From positions 18,200 through 82,199 of the forward strand of contig JAJAGP010003168.1 of assembly GCA_025084515.1 (NCBI GenBank): a stretch of DNA of 64,000 bases, given 5' to 3'. The number at the start of each line of letters is the position of its first letter. Position 1 is the stretch's first letter. Shown here piece by piece: positions 46,429-58,309 of the stretch. Under the pieces are notes generated by a model that did no database searches, had not been told where the DNA came from, and saw nothing but the letters and a program-made list of their open reading frames with translations. The position numbers were made by a program, and so were the translations under genes. This DNA comes from Ancistrus triradiatus (taxonomy: Eukaryota > Chordata > Actinopteri > Siluriformes > Loricariidae).

Positions 46429-47092
46429 TATATATATCCTTTATTTAACCAGGTAAAAAAAACTAATTGAGACAAAATAATCTGTTTTCCAAGAGTGACC
46501 TGGCCAAGAAAGCAGCACAAAAATTGTTACAAAAAAACAAACAAACAAACAAACAAACAGGTACACAAAGAACAACAATATACAATTCATAAAATTCACC
46601 TGAAATCTTATAGGCAGTTACATTCATCAAGAGTACGCATTTCTTGAATCTTTAGAATTGATTTAAATTCCCTCAAAGAAATCAGCTCTGATAATTTCAA
46701 GTCATTCTGTACAGTATTCCAGGAGGAAGGGGCAGCCTATTTAAAAGCCTTTTTGCCTAATTCAGTTCTAACTCCAGGGACTAGCATCTGCAGAGTATTG
46801 TTAGAACGTAGACCATGTACATTTTGTTTTCTACATAAATATACACATAGATATTCTGGAAGCAGACCAAGGAGACATTTGTATATAAAAACTAACCAAT
46901 GCGACTGTCTGCGGGCATATAAAAAAGAACACTGAGCAATATTGTATAGAGTACAGTGGTGCACGAGGTTTCCACAGCCAGTAACAAAACGCAAAGAACA
47001 ATGATAAACAGAATCCAACTTCTTTAAGTACTGGTTAGATGCATTCATGAAAAGTAGATCACCGTAATCAAGTAAAGGTAAAAAGGGCAAGT
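46429..47092 (-). mobile_element. LINE 3' fragment inserted in the broken gene
   Basis: On the minus strand the reading changes from the gene (…ISRDSSKLHSNVTLTLSEF) to LINE ORF2 C-terminus: PLLDYGDLLFMNASNQYLKK, LRFVTGCGNLVHHCTLY, FIYKCLLGLLPEYLC. It ends with a 3' tail 'tttacctggttaaataaagga' and a short TA run at 46425-46436. The gene resumes at 46420. Matches the style of an L1/Tx1-type fish LINE. Confidence 0.75.
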
Positions 47093-49079
47093 GAAATTCT
47101 GAGAGGGTCAGGGTAACATTTGAATGAAGCTTGGATGAATCTCTGGAAATATAAGCACACAGTGGCATTTGGGAAACTTCTCTTTCACATCCCCTATTAA
47201 AGAGCATGATTTGCATCAGTGTGATCTTTGCTAACTGCGTCCAGTATTGAGCTGAAGGCAGTGTTGATAGCATTTTACAGTAATGTTGCAGTTGATCATC
47301 AAGGTAAAAGTGAAGGTGTTTAACATTGTCAATGAAAGGAAGCAACTGAGGAGAGATCCATCTGGCTTCCTCAAGTGTTCGCCGAGCTGTACCTGAAATG
47401 TACTCATGCTATCTTGAGGCACAGATTTGCTGGAACTTCTTGGCCTCTTGTGTTACTTTGTCTCCTTCAGTGGTGGCAGTGCTTTGAACAAGCATAGCAA
47501 TTCTGTTGAGGCTATGTCCAAGTTTCACGGCAACACTTGCTGATCCATATTTATCTGTCTCTTTGTTGACACCAGCTGTCTGCTTAACAGAAATGACTGT
47601 GTCCATGATGTTTTTAGGGTGGATAAGGTCTTTGATGGACTTAAGGGATGTTACCTCTCGTGCACATATGAGCAGTCTTCCAAAGCCTTCTCATCTTCTG
47701 CCGGATACATTCGTGCATTTTAACCCTTGATCCTTGCTTACTATACAGATGTTTTCCTAGTTCAATAATACATTGGTCACCCCTGACCGCAAGTGCTACT
47801 TTGTCTTGATTCATGCTGTATATAAGCTTCCAAAGACCTTCACTCATGCTTTATGGGGGATCCGAGTCTTTCCAGGTTTAGGTCTGGATTCACCAGGTTG
47901 AATTTGCAGACTTTAACATGTCACCACAACGTTATCCTTAAAAAGAGTCCCTGACTGTATATACTGGCAATGAATTCTTTACTTTCGAAAAGATTTTTTG
48001 GTAACTTGCGAGGAATCAGATCTCCTTTCCCTGCTCTTAACACAAGAGAATTGTGCTCAAAATTCCCATTGTTACATAGACATTCTAACTGCATTCTCCT
48101 TTTTTTGGATCCCTTTGGATGACTTTGTGCTTTTTCCACCTCTACCTCACTGTGATGTTTATGTTCCAAGTGTCTTGCAAGTTTTGAAACAGCTAAGCTA
48201 CAGTACAGGCAATGCTGTTTTTAGCCATACATTCGTCCACCATCACATTTTATGTATACAGCAGGAATAACAACTGGATGACTTGTGCTCCCTTGGTCAA
48301 CAAAAGATGAGCTATCAGGAGTTAGTGATATATCACTGCTACAAGTTATCTGAGTGTCATTACTGGTCTGAAGTTCTTCATATCTGTTACAGTTCCTAAT
48401 CTCAGAGGTACAGCTTATGATAATGTTCTGACCAAGAGAGCCTGGGCTTGTAACACTGCTCTGATCTGTAGAAACAAGAGGACTTCCTTTGTACTTTGAT
48501 GACGATGGAAAACTTGTGATACTTCTCTGTGCTATCTTCTGATGTATTTGGCACATTCCTCCTCACCCCCTTAAGTCAGCTCATCAATGGAGTCAATACA
48601 CTCATTTGAGATGTCTGGAATCTTGCCTCTAAACTTTAAAAAAAAATGTCAGTCATGTAAATCCCTGACATGTGGAATACCAGCTGATGAAACGCAACAT
48701 ACTGAGTAATAGGATAACCTCTGAGACTTACTTGGATGTGTTTTTGTTGTTTGAGTGTTGGACCTGCTGTGCTATCACTCCTTTTACTGGGGATGACATT
48801 CTTGTTACTTGAGTCAAAAAAGGTCATCTGAATAATTGGGAATTGCCCCTTGCCTAAAGCTCAGTTAAGGTACTCAACATATTTATTCAACTGATAGTGG
48901 TACAAGAAATAGTTCAACTTTAAACTTAAATAAATTGTGATACTAAAAACAGGATCCATTAAGGTAATAATATATATATAAATGCAGTTTTCCTTATATT
49001 TGTTATCATTCAACTCAAGATATTTCATGTTTTTCTGGTCAGCGTCATTTCATTTGTTAACAAACATCCATTCCTGCAT

Positions 49080-49400
49080 TTCAGGCCTGCAACACATTCC
49101 AAAATAAGCTGGGACGAGGCAATTTAAGGCAAAAAAAACCCCACTATTTATTATATACTTACTATAATTATGATTTTGTACAAAAGCAGTATACACAAAA
49201 AGCTGAGTCTTTGAGGAGTAAATATGGTCAAAGGATTTCCAGTTCTGTCAACAAATGTGTAAAAAAAACAAAAAAGTGTCTCAAGGAAAGACTGGAATGG
49301 ATTTACATATTTCTTCCTCTACAGAGAATAATAACATTAAACAATTCATGAAATCTGGAGGAATTTCAGTGCTGACACACATGCTCACTGCTGACATAGA
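49080..49400 (+). mobile_element. Remnant of a mariner-like DNA transposon
   Basis: 'aggcctgcaacacattccaaaataagctggga' at 49083 is a terminal-repeat-like start; the following blocks 'gctgagtctttga', 'caacaaatgtgt' and 'acaattcatgaaatctggaggaatttcagtg' fit the HTH-coding leader of a fish family also seen at 11370. The transposase core is absent. Confidence 0.55.
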
Positions 49401-49679
49401 CTTTTCACTGTACCAGACCTAACAGAATACTTTTTATTCTTCTGAGTTTTGGTACAGAGCTCTGAAAGAGAGATTATGGACAAACAAAATAAAACCCAAA
49501 AATGCTGTGAGCCTGTTTTGCTAGATTTTCACTGAAATAAAATTTTAGCTTCCAGTGACCTACCTGCTTTTGGGTTGACTGTTCAGTTTCAGAGTGCATG
49601 ACAGGATCTGTGCTCAAATCTTTACCTGAGAGGTCAGACACAGCACGCTGCAAATCACCATCATAAACCTGCATTACAT

Positions 49680-50390
49680 TACAAATATTAATGACTCTGT
49701 TGTCTGTGTATTAATATAGTTTGTTTAATCTGTTGTCAGACCTTATATGCCATCAACTATAGGGTAACCTCAACAACTGCTTAGAATTGAACACCATACG
49801 ATATTAACTGTGGTTGTTACTTTAATTTGAATTACTGTATTAACCACATTAGGTGGCTACATGCTACACTAAATAGGCAATACTTATTGTTATATGTAAT
49901 CCACAGAGCACATCTGCTCACAATCTTAGCTGTGAAGTATTTGGTCAGGACTAATTTAATCAATCAGTCTAATCAATGCTGAGAAATACAGATACTTATC
50001 CATCACGCACTACCAACAGGGAGGCGTCTGGATTGGCTCCAGTGTCAATGTCATTAAGAACTACTGTATCTTCAGCATAAAAAAACAAGGAGTCCTAGAA
50101 GTGAGGGTATGTTCCCCACAGAGCCCTGATCTCAACATCAAAGTCTATCTGGGATTATATGAAGAGAGAGAAGGATTTGACATCCAGAGAAGATCTGTGG
50201 TTAGTTCTCCATGATATTTGGACTTGGGATCCCTGAGATGAGCTGGTGGATTTGGTGGGAGAAAAGCAATGTCTCGGCTGCTCTGATTATTGTGCTACCA
50301 CCACAACTGAGTTTTGGATGATGACATATGTACCCTCTTGATGTAGCACATGATTTTTGGCAGGGTACTGTAAATACTCAACAAACCCAC
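49680..50390. other. No gene recognised
   Basis: No exon or repeat identified beyond chance frames. Confidence 0.4.
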
Positions 50391-50394
50391 ATGA

Positions 50395-50814
50395 GGATGC
50401 AAAGAGAAAAGTACTCAGTGCACCCAAGCGGAGCGATGTAAAGGGTCCACGCTTGCACAGTGTGTCGGTACCCGAGCAGAGTGCTGCAAAGGCATGTCAT
50501 GGGACTCTCGCAGTTTAGGGATAGTGACACGGACGCGGAAAACTAAAATAGGAGGCTGATGAGCAGCACAGCGTCCTTTCATCTCGGGAAGTAGTACTCC
50601 CCATGCTACTTGGGTGGGGGGGTGGGGATGAATAGCAGAATAGTTGCTCTACGCCATAAACTAACCCCTGGTGGATAACTCGGGCCTCTAAGCCGTACTA
50701 TTGCTGTTGGTCTATGAACCACCAGCTACCTGCTTTTGCTATTACAAAAAAAGCCAAGAATGCATGTACAAGAGATGGGTGAGGTCACAAACGGTATGAG
50801 GATGTGACACCTAT
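50395..50814. mobile_element. LTR-like remnant, left of the LINE
   Basis: 50648-50812 ('cataaactaacccctggtgg ... gagatgggtgaggtcac') is a direct copy, about 80 percent alike, of 52703-52870. It is cut off at the LINE start. The preceding part (50395-50640) has two 'cccaagcggagcgatgtaaag'-like units. Confidence 0.55.
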
Positions 50815-50815
50815 T

Positions 50816-52031
50816 TATGAAACATTTCAGTCTGGCTTCAGGCCCCATCATAGTACTGAAACAGCATTAATTAGGGTACTAAATGATTTGTTGATGTCCT
50901 CAGATAAGGGATGTGTTTCTTTAAGTGCAGCATTTGACACTATAGAACATGATGTTTTACTAAACAGACTAGAAAATACTGTAGGTATTAAGGGATTAGC
51001 ACTTTCTTGATTTAAATCCTACTTAACCGACCGTTACCAGTTTGTTCATATAAATAATCTAGGGTCTAAGCTCTCAAAAGTGAAGTATGTCGTGCCTCAG
51101 GGGTCAGTGCTTGGCCTGCTTTTATTCTCTCTGTACATGCTGCCACTAGGCTCAGTCATTCGTAAACATGGCATTAGTTTCCACTGCTATGCAGATGATA
51201 CACAGCTGTACATATCAGCCAAACCTAATGACAGTCTTACAATCAACAAAATTGAGAACTGTGTAAAGGAAATAAAAGATTGGATGTTATTTAATTTTCT
51301 CTTACTTAACTCAGATAAAACTGAGGTTCTATTAGTGGGACCCAAGGCTGTGAGAGACAGGTTGGCTACATCTATCCTAAATTTAGATAGCTGTCCAGTA
51401 TTGCCCAGTCCATCTGTAAAAAACTTAGAGGTTACATTTGATTCAGATCTCTCCTTTGATGCGCACATTAACAGCATCTCTCGAATTGGCTTTCTTTCAA
51501 TTACGTAATATCGCAAAACTTAGAAATATCCTCTCTTTTAATGATGCAGAGAAACTTGTTCATGCGTTTCTAACCTCAAGGTTGGATTACTGTAACGCCT
51601 TACTTACTGGATGCTCTAGTAAATCTATAAATAAACTTCAGTTAGTTCAGAATGCAGCCGCCCAAGTGCTAACTCGAACTAGAAAATTTGATCATATCAC
51701 TCCTGTTCTATCATCACTACACTGGTTACCAGTCAAATTCTGCATCGATTACAAAATACTTCTTATAACTTATAAAGCTCTACATGGCCTGGCCCCACAT
51801 TATCTGAGTGACCTCTTAGAGTTTTACAATCCAACTTGTCTTCTTCGTTCACAGGGTACAGGACTTCATTTAGTTCCTAGAATTAAAAAAGTCACAGCAG
51901 GGGGAAAGGCTTTCTCATACATGGCCCCCCAACTGTGGAATAAACTTCCCACTTTTGTTCGAGACTCAGATACTCTCCAAAATGTAAAGTCTAGGCTAAA
52001 GACATACCTATTTGCTCAGACTTTTGACTAG
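50816..52031 (+). pseudogene. LINE reverse transcriptase (ORF2 C-terminal part)
   Basis: Contains ETFQSGFRPHHSTETALIRV (fingers), SAAFDTIEHDVLLNRL (catalytic block A), VPQGSVLGLLLFSLYM, and YADDTQLY at 51187 (block C with catalytic DD). The C-terminal part has LDYCNALLTG, LHWLPVKFCIDYKILL and WNKLPTFVRDSDTLQNVKSR. Only two lesions are clear: one stop at 51008 where relatives have Trp, and one frameshift near 51480. It is the least decayed transposon coding sequence in the window. Confidence 0.9.
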
Positions 52032-52695
52032 ATTTAGACCGGGATGCATGGCTTGGGTCCGTTAACCAGGAGTGTCGGGTGGGCAGTCTGGCTGAACTGG
52101 GCTTCGGTCCTCTTGATCTTGACTCGTGCATCCTTGCCTTAGACTAAGAGCAGAGCTTTGGGTTCATAGTCAAAGAGTCTTATGGTGATCAGAGACGTTG
52201 GGTTGCTGTCTTCTGCCTCCCGTGGGGTTGCCGATGTCTCATGTGATCCCTCTTGGCTGTGTTACCTACCAGTTCTCCTCTTTCTAGCTATGCTGCTATG
52301 GCTAATGCTGCCGGGGTCTCATGCTACACAAGGCATCAGTGATAGACACTGTACTCTTAATCAATAACTAATTACATTTTCTGTTTTCTCTCCGAGCTGT
52401 GTTCCGGTACCAGTTCCAGCCCCACACATGATGTTCATCCGCTGCAGCTTCACTCAAGCTGCTTCCGTCATCAGCTTATTCGAACTTTGATTCCATGACT
52501 TTAGTTTTGTTCTTAGATTTATCATCTACGCCACCCAAGGAGGTTGGGTCCCTTCTTGAGTTTTGGTCCACCCAAGGTTTCTTCCTATAACACTCAGGGA
52601 GTTTTTCCTTGCCACTGTTGCCCTAGGCTTGCTCAATTTGGGATTGGATGTAGTTATTAGGAGATAATCTAAACTTGTAAAGGCAACATAGACCA
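50816..52695 (+). mobile_element. L2-like LINE, 5' truncated
   Basis: It begins inside the reverse transcriptase domain and includes the whole C-terminus and about 660 bases of 3' region (with 'gttttggtccacccaaggtttcttcc' and 'ttgccactgttgcccta' blocks). The 5' truncation is typical of target-primed reverse transcription. No clean target duplication was identified. Confidence 0.85.
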
Positions 52696-52699
52696 GGCA

Positions 52700-52968
52700 C
52701 CGTGCCTATGCTATAAACTAACCCCTGGTGGTTACCTCAGGTCTCTAAGCTATACTGTTTCTGGCGGTCTACAAACTGCCAGCTACCTGCTTTCCCTAAC
52801 ATAGAAAAAGCTGAGAATGCAAGTAAGAGAGATGGGTGAAATCTCAAACGGTATGAGGATGCGACATCTGACAAGGCTAGAGCGTGCACCTAAATACGCT
52901 GGCCCGCAGGTGTCACCAATCATGCAATCAGCGCTGCCCTCTAGCATCAGAGGAAGGGATCAGTGTGA
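52700..52968. mobile_element. LTR-like remnant, right of the LINE
   Basis: Direct copy of 50648-50812 that continues with 'cgcaggtgtcaccaatcatgcaat' and 'gcgctgccctctagcatc', the latter shared with the solo LTR end at 62810. A broken relative is at 5500-5760. Confidence 0.55.
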
Positions 52969-52992
52969 CTTGTAATAAAAGCCATATTATAA

Positions 52993-53124
52993 AAAGAAGA
53001 AACAATCAAAATTTCATAATAGAACCTGAATGACATTAGTCATGAAGTAACTTGAGGTAAAGAAGAAACAATCAAAATTTCATATTAGAACCTAAATGAC
53101 ATTAGTCATGAAGTAACTTGAGGT
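52993..53124. repeat. 66-bp tandem duplication
   Basis: Two adjacent copies of a 66-base unit starting AAAGAAGAAACAATC, with three differences. Recent local duplication. Confidence 0.9.
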
Positions 53125-53129
53125 GTAGG

Positions 53130-54130
53130 TAGATATGAAGTCTTTACATTGTTGAGTGTAGCTACAGCTGTGGTGTACAAACAAACACATGCAGGGAAAC
53201 CTCTTTATTTCCCGGTAAAGTGTTACAGAGAAATCGTCCTGTAGGCTATGCAGTCAGCGCTGGGTAAACAGATCTTCATCTTGCAGTAAAATGTATTCTG
53301 TGCCATAATATTTGTAGTATATTTGGCTTTTGTAGGCGATTATGATTGTAAATTGGTTTAAACTAGTGAAAGGTTAAGGTTATATTTTATTATTGGTATA
53401 ATATTTACTTATTTTTTCAAGATATTAATTGTTTAACATTCCTTCTGTTGTTACTTCAAATATGCATCATAAAGAGTGTAGGCAAAAATAAATAAATAAA
53501 AACAAATGAACAAACAGCAATGTGAGACAGCTCTAGGCAGTACACCACCCTCAAGCTGGAATAAAAAGAGCAGCACAAGAGGTAACGTGTACCAAGAATT
53601 TAATAATTATTTTTTGAGACATGGCTGTCAGAAGAATTCTGTTGTGAATGCAAGCAGGAGAGGTACTACATACACAAACTCAAACAAATTAGTGCTATTG
53701 TTGCTATGTGGGTCTTACTTAAGCCTCACACAGCCCCTGCCTTATGCAGTCTGACTCTAATTTGTAAACAGTAATGATAATTGATTTATTTGTCCCTAAA
53801 CTCATTGGGCATTTCATCAGATACATTTAGTACACAGATTAATTTTGTAATTATTAGATTTGCTGATAAAATAGACACTGAGTTTATATGTTTATGTAGA
53901 AGTTCTTAATAAATTGGCAAATAAATGGAATGCATGCATTTGTGTATTTAATAACTTAATACAAAGATAATTTATGTCTATCCCAAATTAATTTTGTTCT
54001 TACTTAAAAATATTGCTTAAATCACATGTAAGATATGTTTCCCATAATAAAGTATGAAATCAATATGTCAGATTTTTTTCTTGTAGATCATTTATGCTTG
54101 TAGAAATAAACACTGTCATAATTTGAGTGA
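53130..54130. other. No gene recognised
   Basis: AT-rich sequence; the frame at 53506-53754 has no family signature and is probably chance. Confidence 0.4.
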
Positions 54131-54400
54131 CTGTTGGTCAAAAACGAATTGAACCAGACCTTTACTTTGAGGTCTGTTTGAAAGATCTGGACCAGATGAC
54201 TCAGGCCAAAGTTGGACCGTCATTCATATTGAAATTGGCCAGTCTGATTGCCAGATGACCAGCTCTGGATCTTCATTCATTTTGGAATGGGGCCAAGTCT
54301 GGCTGCCAGATTGGGGTCGATGATTTTATATCTGGCTAGCTGGAGATGGGCCGGATGTGGGCCAGAGGGCTCGTGCTGGCCAGGCTGCAGTATAGAAGTA
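54130..54400. repeat. Interspersed repeat with 'ctggccagat' motifs
   Basis: Multiple copies of 'gaccagat', 'ggccagtctg' and 'ctggctagc' units over 250 bases resemble a fish repeat rich in TGGCCAGA; no ends found. Confidence 0.4.
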
Positions 54401-54689
54401 TATAGCCTAAGGCTTTCTCGTGCCTTACCATGCACCTGGCACAAAATGCACACACCTTGCCACACAACAAGCTTAACACTTGTTCATAAGTCAGGTTATG
54501 TGACTGTCTAACATAAAGTGTTGTTTTTGGAAACTGCATTGATTGTTCTCCTTTTTTCATAGGAAAGTATATGCAATCAATTTTAACCCATAGCACAACA
54601 CGTGGCATTAATTGCTCATTTTCTTTAGGAAAATATAAGAAAGTATTCATTCATTAATTCATTTACAATTGTATCTGCTTAATCAATTA

Positions 54690-54850
54690 ACGTAAATCAT
54701 GTATTTGGACTGTGGGAGGAGTAAACTCACGCAGACAGGGGGAGGACATGCAAACTCCGCACAAAAGGGACTCAGACCGCTCCAACTGGGATCGAACCCA
54801 GGACCATCTTGTTGTGAGGCGACAGTGCTACCCACTGAGCCACCACCCTA
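54690..54850 (-). mobile_element. tRNA-derived SINE-like repeat
   Basis: Minus-strand copy with a clear B-box complement (GGGATCGAACCCA at 54789) and A-box region 'cagtgctacccactgagccacc'; the body 'gtgggaggagtaaactcacg' lies to the left. Head and body are better preserved than at 44470. Confidence 0.75.
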
Positions 54851-54859
54851 TAAGACAAT

Positions 54860-56410
54860 ATAAACAAGTTGTTTGGGGAATTATTTTGTTTACCATAAAT
54901 AAAAAAGGCTGCAGGTAGATTGGCAGCTCTAAATTGCATCTATGTGAGAATTAGTTAAATTAATATTTATCCTTCTTCAGGGTATTAAGTCCTAAATGTT
55001 TGTCATTTAACGGAGATGTTAATAGGAAATATTTTGATGATCTAAATTCTTATAATTTCTCTAAAATGATGGGAACCTTAGTGCAAAACTGTTAAAATAT
55101 ATAGTTCAATAAAACCTTTACAGAGTTCTTCACATGTTCTTATATGTGTTTATATGTTATTAAAGTTAAAAGCACACGTGGTTCACCTCAATCCCTTACA
55201 TTTAAGAAGACCAGAAGCCTCTATCAGTTCTTGCCATTTAATCAAGAGTATGGATAGATTGCTATAGCTTTCATTACTTTCATCACTCCTGGGAAGAGAT
55301 CAGCACCTATCAGCTGAAGAAATGATCCAGAGAAAAAGCCCCTTTAAGGCTTCTAGAACAAGTTAGTTCATCTGAATTGAAACAGTAATGAGCAAAGAAA
55401 AATGACAGAATGGACAGTAGTGGAATAAAATTGGCTACACATAAAAATAGACCTACAAGTATTAAGTAAATGTGTAAGGTGGATAAATGACATGCAGGAT
55501 AAGCTGTGGCCACTGCCACCATTTTTGTCACAACAAAATACATATTGTTAAAAATAAAAACAATAAATAAAAAGAAGAAAATAACTGATGTAGCCTGTGT
55601 CTGTTTTTGCCATATTTGCCTTTGATTTTGCATTTATATAAAACCTTTAAAATGTCTGGTGTCTGTTTTTAGCACAATCTAGCCTAATAATTATTGTTTC
55701 ACTTAGACAAACTATATTGAAGCCACTAAAAGAAAATTTGTAAAGAAATGTTTTGCAGGGTTATAAATATATGTAAGAAAGTTGAACAACACAAAATAAT
55801 AGTAAAAAACTCAAAGAATGGAAACCGTGTACAATGATTTGTTATTTATAAGACTACATCTCAGTTTACATATATTCTATTAACACCAACAAAATCAAAA
55901 CTGAAATTTAAAGCGAAGATGTTCAAGAGCAATTACCCACATTGCTTGAATAAAGTCAGTGTTTTTGTGACATTGTCTGGAAAAAAGGTATGTGTTGATC
56001 ATGCCGTGTGATGGACTAACTCTAAGGGATAAGCATGAGCTTGCAACAAAGATGGAGACTGACTCTAGCAAAAGGTCAAATCAACTTGTGTTTTGCCTTG
56101 GTATTAGTTGTGACTGACTGCTTTACCTCTGAAACCTGTATGACACATTACCAATCTAATGGTCCACTAAACCTGGCATCCTATTTGGACCTACACAAAG
56201 TATAATCCAAGGATAGTCTGAAAAGATAATTCTACAAAAAATTCTGATGCATGGTCACACTCTCACTAGTTGTTCACATGAGGAAGTGACACCTGGTGCA
56301 AATGTCTCACAAATTATAACTGATTGAAGTTAATGCAGTTGAGCAGTAAACAAACATGTCATTTTATGTGCATGCACCAAGAAGCATTTTCATATATAAC
56401 TTGCTTGTTT
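54860..56410. other. No gene recognised
   Basis: 1.5 kb of AT-rich sequence with no supported exon, RNA gene or repeat. Confidence 0.45.
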
Positions 56411-56417
56411 TGACATA

Positions 56418-56890
56418 CACTATGTGGACAAAAGTTTGTGGACACCCAAAAATTTCATTGAAAACATAGGTATTAGTATGGCATTGCATCCCCCAATGCC
56501 CATGCACGCACGCACGCACGCACGCATTTGCTGCTATAAGAGTCTTTGTTCTTCTAAAGGACTTCCCACTAGATTTTGGATCATGACTGTGAGGTCACTT
56601 CTGATGTTAGATAATAAGCCCTGGCTCACTTTTGGCATTTCAGTGCATTTTTAAGGTGTCTGATAGAGTTGAAGTCAAGGTTCTGTGCAAACCAGCCAAG
56701 TTCTTAAATTCCCTATGAACTTTGTTTAATGACACCAAGGCAGATAGTTGATGAGCTGACTTGCTTTGAGTGGAAACCTATAAATGTCTATTGAGAGTCA
56801 CTAGGGCATTCAGAAGAACCATTTCTAAAAGTCACTGCTTGTCCATGGAGAATCCAGAAATGGATGCTTTATGTTATGAATGTGTTGCTG
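56418..56890 (-). mobile_element. Tc1-like fragment with one terminal repeat
   Basis: CACTATGTGGACAAAAGTTT after TA (56416-56417) is a Tc1-style terminal repeat. The following 'ataagagtctttgttcttc', 'gttgaagtcaagg' and 'ctgtgcaaaccagcc' blocks belong to the leader and C-terminal coding region in reverse. No frame is open. A GCAC microsatellite is at 56503-56525. Confidence 0.6.
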
Positions 56891-56894
56891 AAAC

Positions 56895-57615
56895 AGCAGA
56901 GCTCAGTGATTATAATCTTATAAAAACTTTGTCTTTATAATATTGTTCTTTTGCAGTCTGTTTACAAATATGCAGTCCTGGAAAATAGGGTGTGAGTAGG
57001 ACATCATTCTTCTTTGTGAATGATTTTTCATTGGCTATGACTTGAAAACCCATATCTACATAGCCTAGTGATGCATCTACTAGGATCATGTTTGTTATTC
57101 ATTAATGGTACAGAAAACACATGACCTTTTTGAACTCTCAGGAATGCACTGGGACTGGATGTCAGCTTCAGTTCTAGATGGAAAGTTTCACACACCATTG
57201 TTGAACTTTGGCAACCAAGCATATTTGTCAGCAATTTTTTTTTTTACAATTCATACATCCTCTGTGTAAACATCTCTCTGCACTCTCTCGGTTCTGGGTG
57301 AATTCCTCAGCAGGAACAAAGATGGGACAGTATCAGAATATTACTTACCAATATCAAGATTTCTATTCCAAAAAAATGCCTTGGGGAAAGCATATCTTTC
57401 ACTCATTATCCAAAAATGACTTGAAACAATATAATAAATATTCAGATTAAACAAGATTGTTTGGTCGTATGCTAAATAAACCAAATCGTTGACTAAATAA
57501 GTCTAACATGCCCTCATTGAACATATTCTGAAATGTGCTAGATTGTTTCACCCTCAGAAAGATAGGTGTGTCAGCAGGCAGGAGTTTCATACAAAAAGTT
57601 CTATACTACTCGTTG
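56895..57615. other. No gene recognised
   Basis: No supported feature between the Tc1 fragment and the LTR retrotransposon. Confidence 0.4.
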
Positions 57616-57621
57616 TGCATG

Positions 57622-58289
57622 TGTCATGGGTCCCCCCCTGTCCTCCATGTCTTCGTGCCCCTCCTTGCCTCAGGGGTGCAGTCTGCACGGCGTCGTTCGT
57701 GGTGCTCCGCCGGATAGCGGAGCACCGGAAGAAGATGCTAGAGCCCTCGGACTAGTGAACTTGAATGAACAGTATTAAGCAGGGCCCTAGCTCCCGAACG
57801 GCGCGAGGATTTTGATTGGGATGAGCTCCCTTTTGGACTGTGGCGGCGGTTTCGTATGTTTATTTGGTTTGTGTTTGGATGTATATCTTGTATAATATCT
57901 TTCCGATTGTTACAGTGTGCTGGTGGCATGCGGCCGCATTCGTTGACAAGTTTGTTTCTAGGTTGCTCATTTGCTTTCTGGATCTCGGTAAGCACGCTTT
58001 TGTAATGTGTTTTGCGGTAGCCGGTGTCTGTGATTTGTTATATCCCAGTGAGCCTGCTTTTGTAGGGTGTTTTGCAGTAGCCGGTGTTAGTTATTAGTTT
58101 ATTTGTATATTTTATGTATGTTTTGCTTCGTATGCTTATGTATGTGTATGTTCGGGCTTGTTTTCATTTCTCATAGTGCATGTTTTTGTTTGTATTAAGT
58201 TTGTGTTTAAAATCAAGTAAATATTATGGTTATTTTGATTGAACCTGCACACGTCTAGACCTTGCCTGTTAGGCCACGCCATCATTACA
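57622..58289 (+). repeat. 5' LTR, 668 bases
   Basis: It has an extra segment relative to the 3' LTR around 57677-57735 holding a perfect 10-bp-stem hairpin GGTGCTCCGC/GCGGAGCACC, plus a short expansion near 58130. Ends CATCATTACA. Confidence 0.88.
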
Positions 58290-58309
58290 GAAATCCCCGC
58301 CGCCAAACA

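Larger units (their letters stand above)
45575..49668 (-). pseudogene. Broken multi-exon gene of a multicopy fish family, Crypton-like C-terminus
   Basis: Four exon segments in one order and phase. Exon A 49564-49668 (35 codons, VYDGDLQRAVSDLSGKDLST start, donor GTAGGT). Exon B 48732-48827 (32 codons, MTFFDSSNKNVIPSKRSDST start, donor GTAAGT). A long exon C 48633-45929, and exon D 45575-45625 (QVTMDSDSKEPESSVS, donor GTATAT). Exon C contains a Cys/His block (LYCSLAVSKLARHLEHKH), then conserved stretches, and ends TLSEVLNLNNAELDQLADFL, GHYIHVHWQFYCLPEGTLQL. The last part matches the pattern of a tyrosine recombinase box II (R/K-x-x-T ... LGH ... Y). Stops (first at 48571), frameshifts and a LINE inside exon C show it is dead. 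Not the same as any neighbour. Confidence 0.7.

Noticed and set aside
46737..47345. 202-codon ORF as a gene
   Set aside because: It is a chance in-frame join of the broken gene and an inserted LINE fragment.
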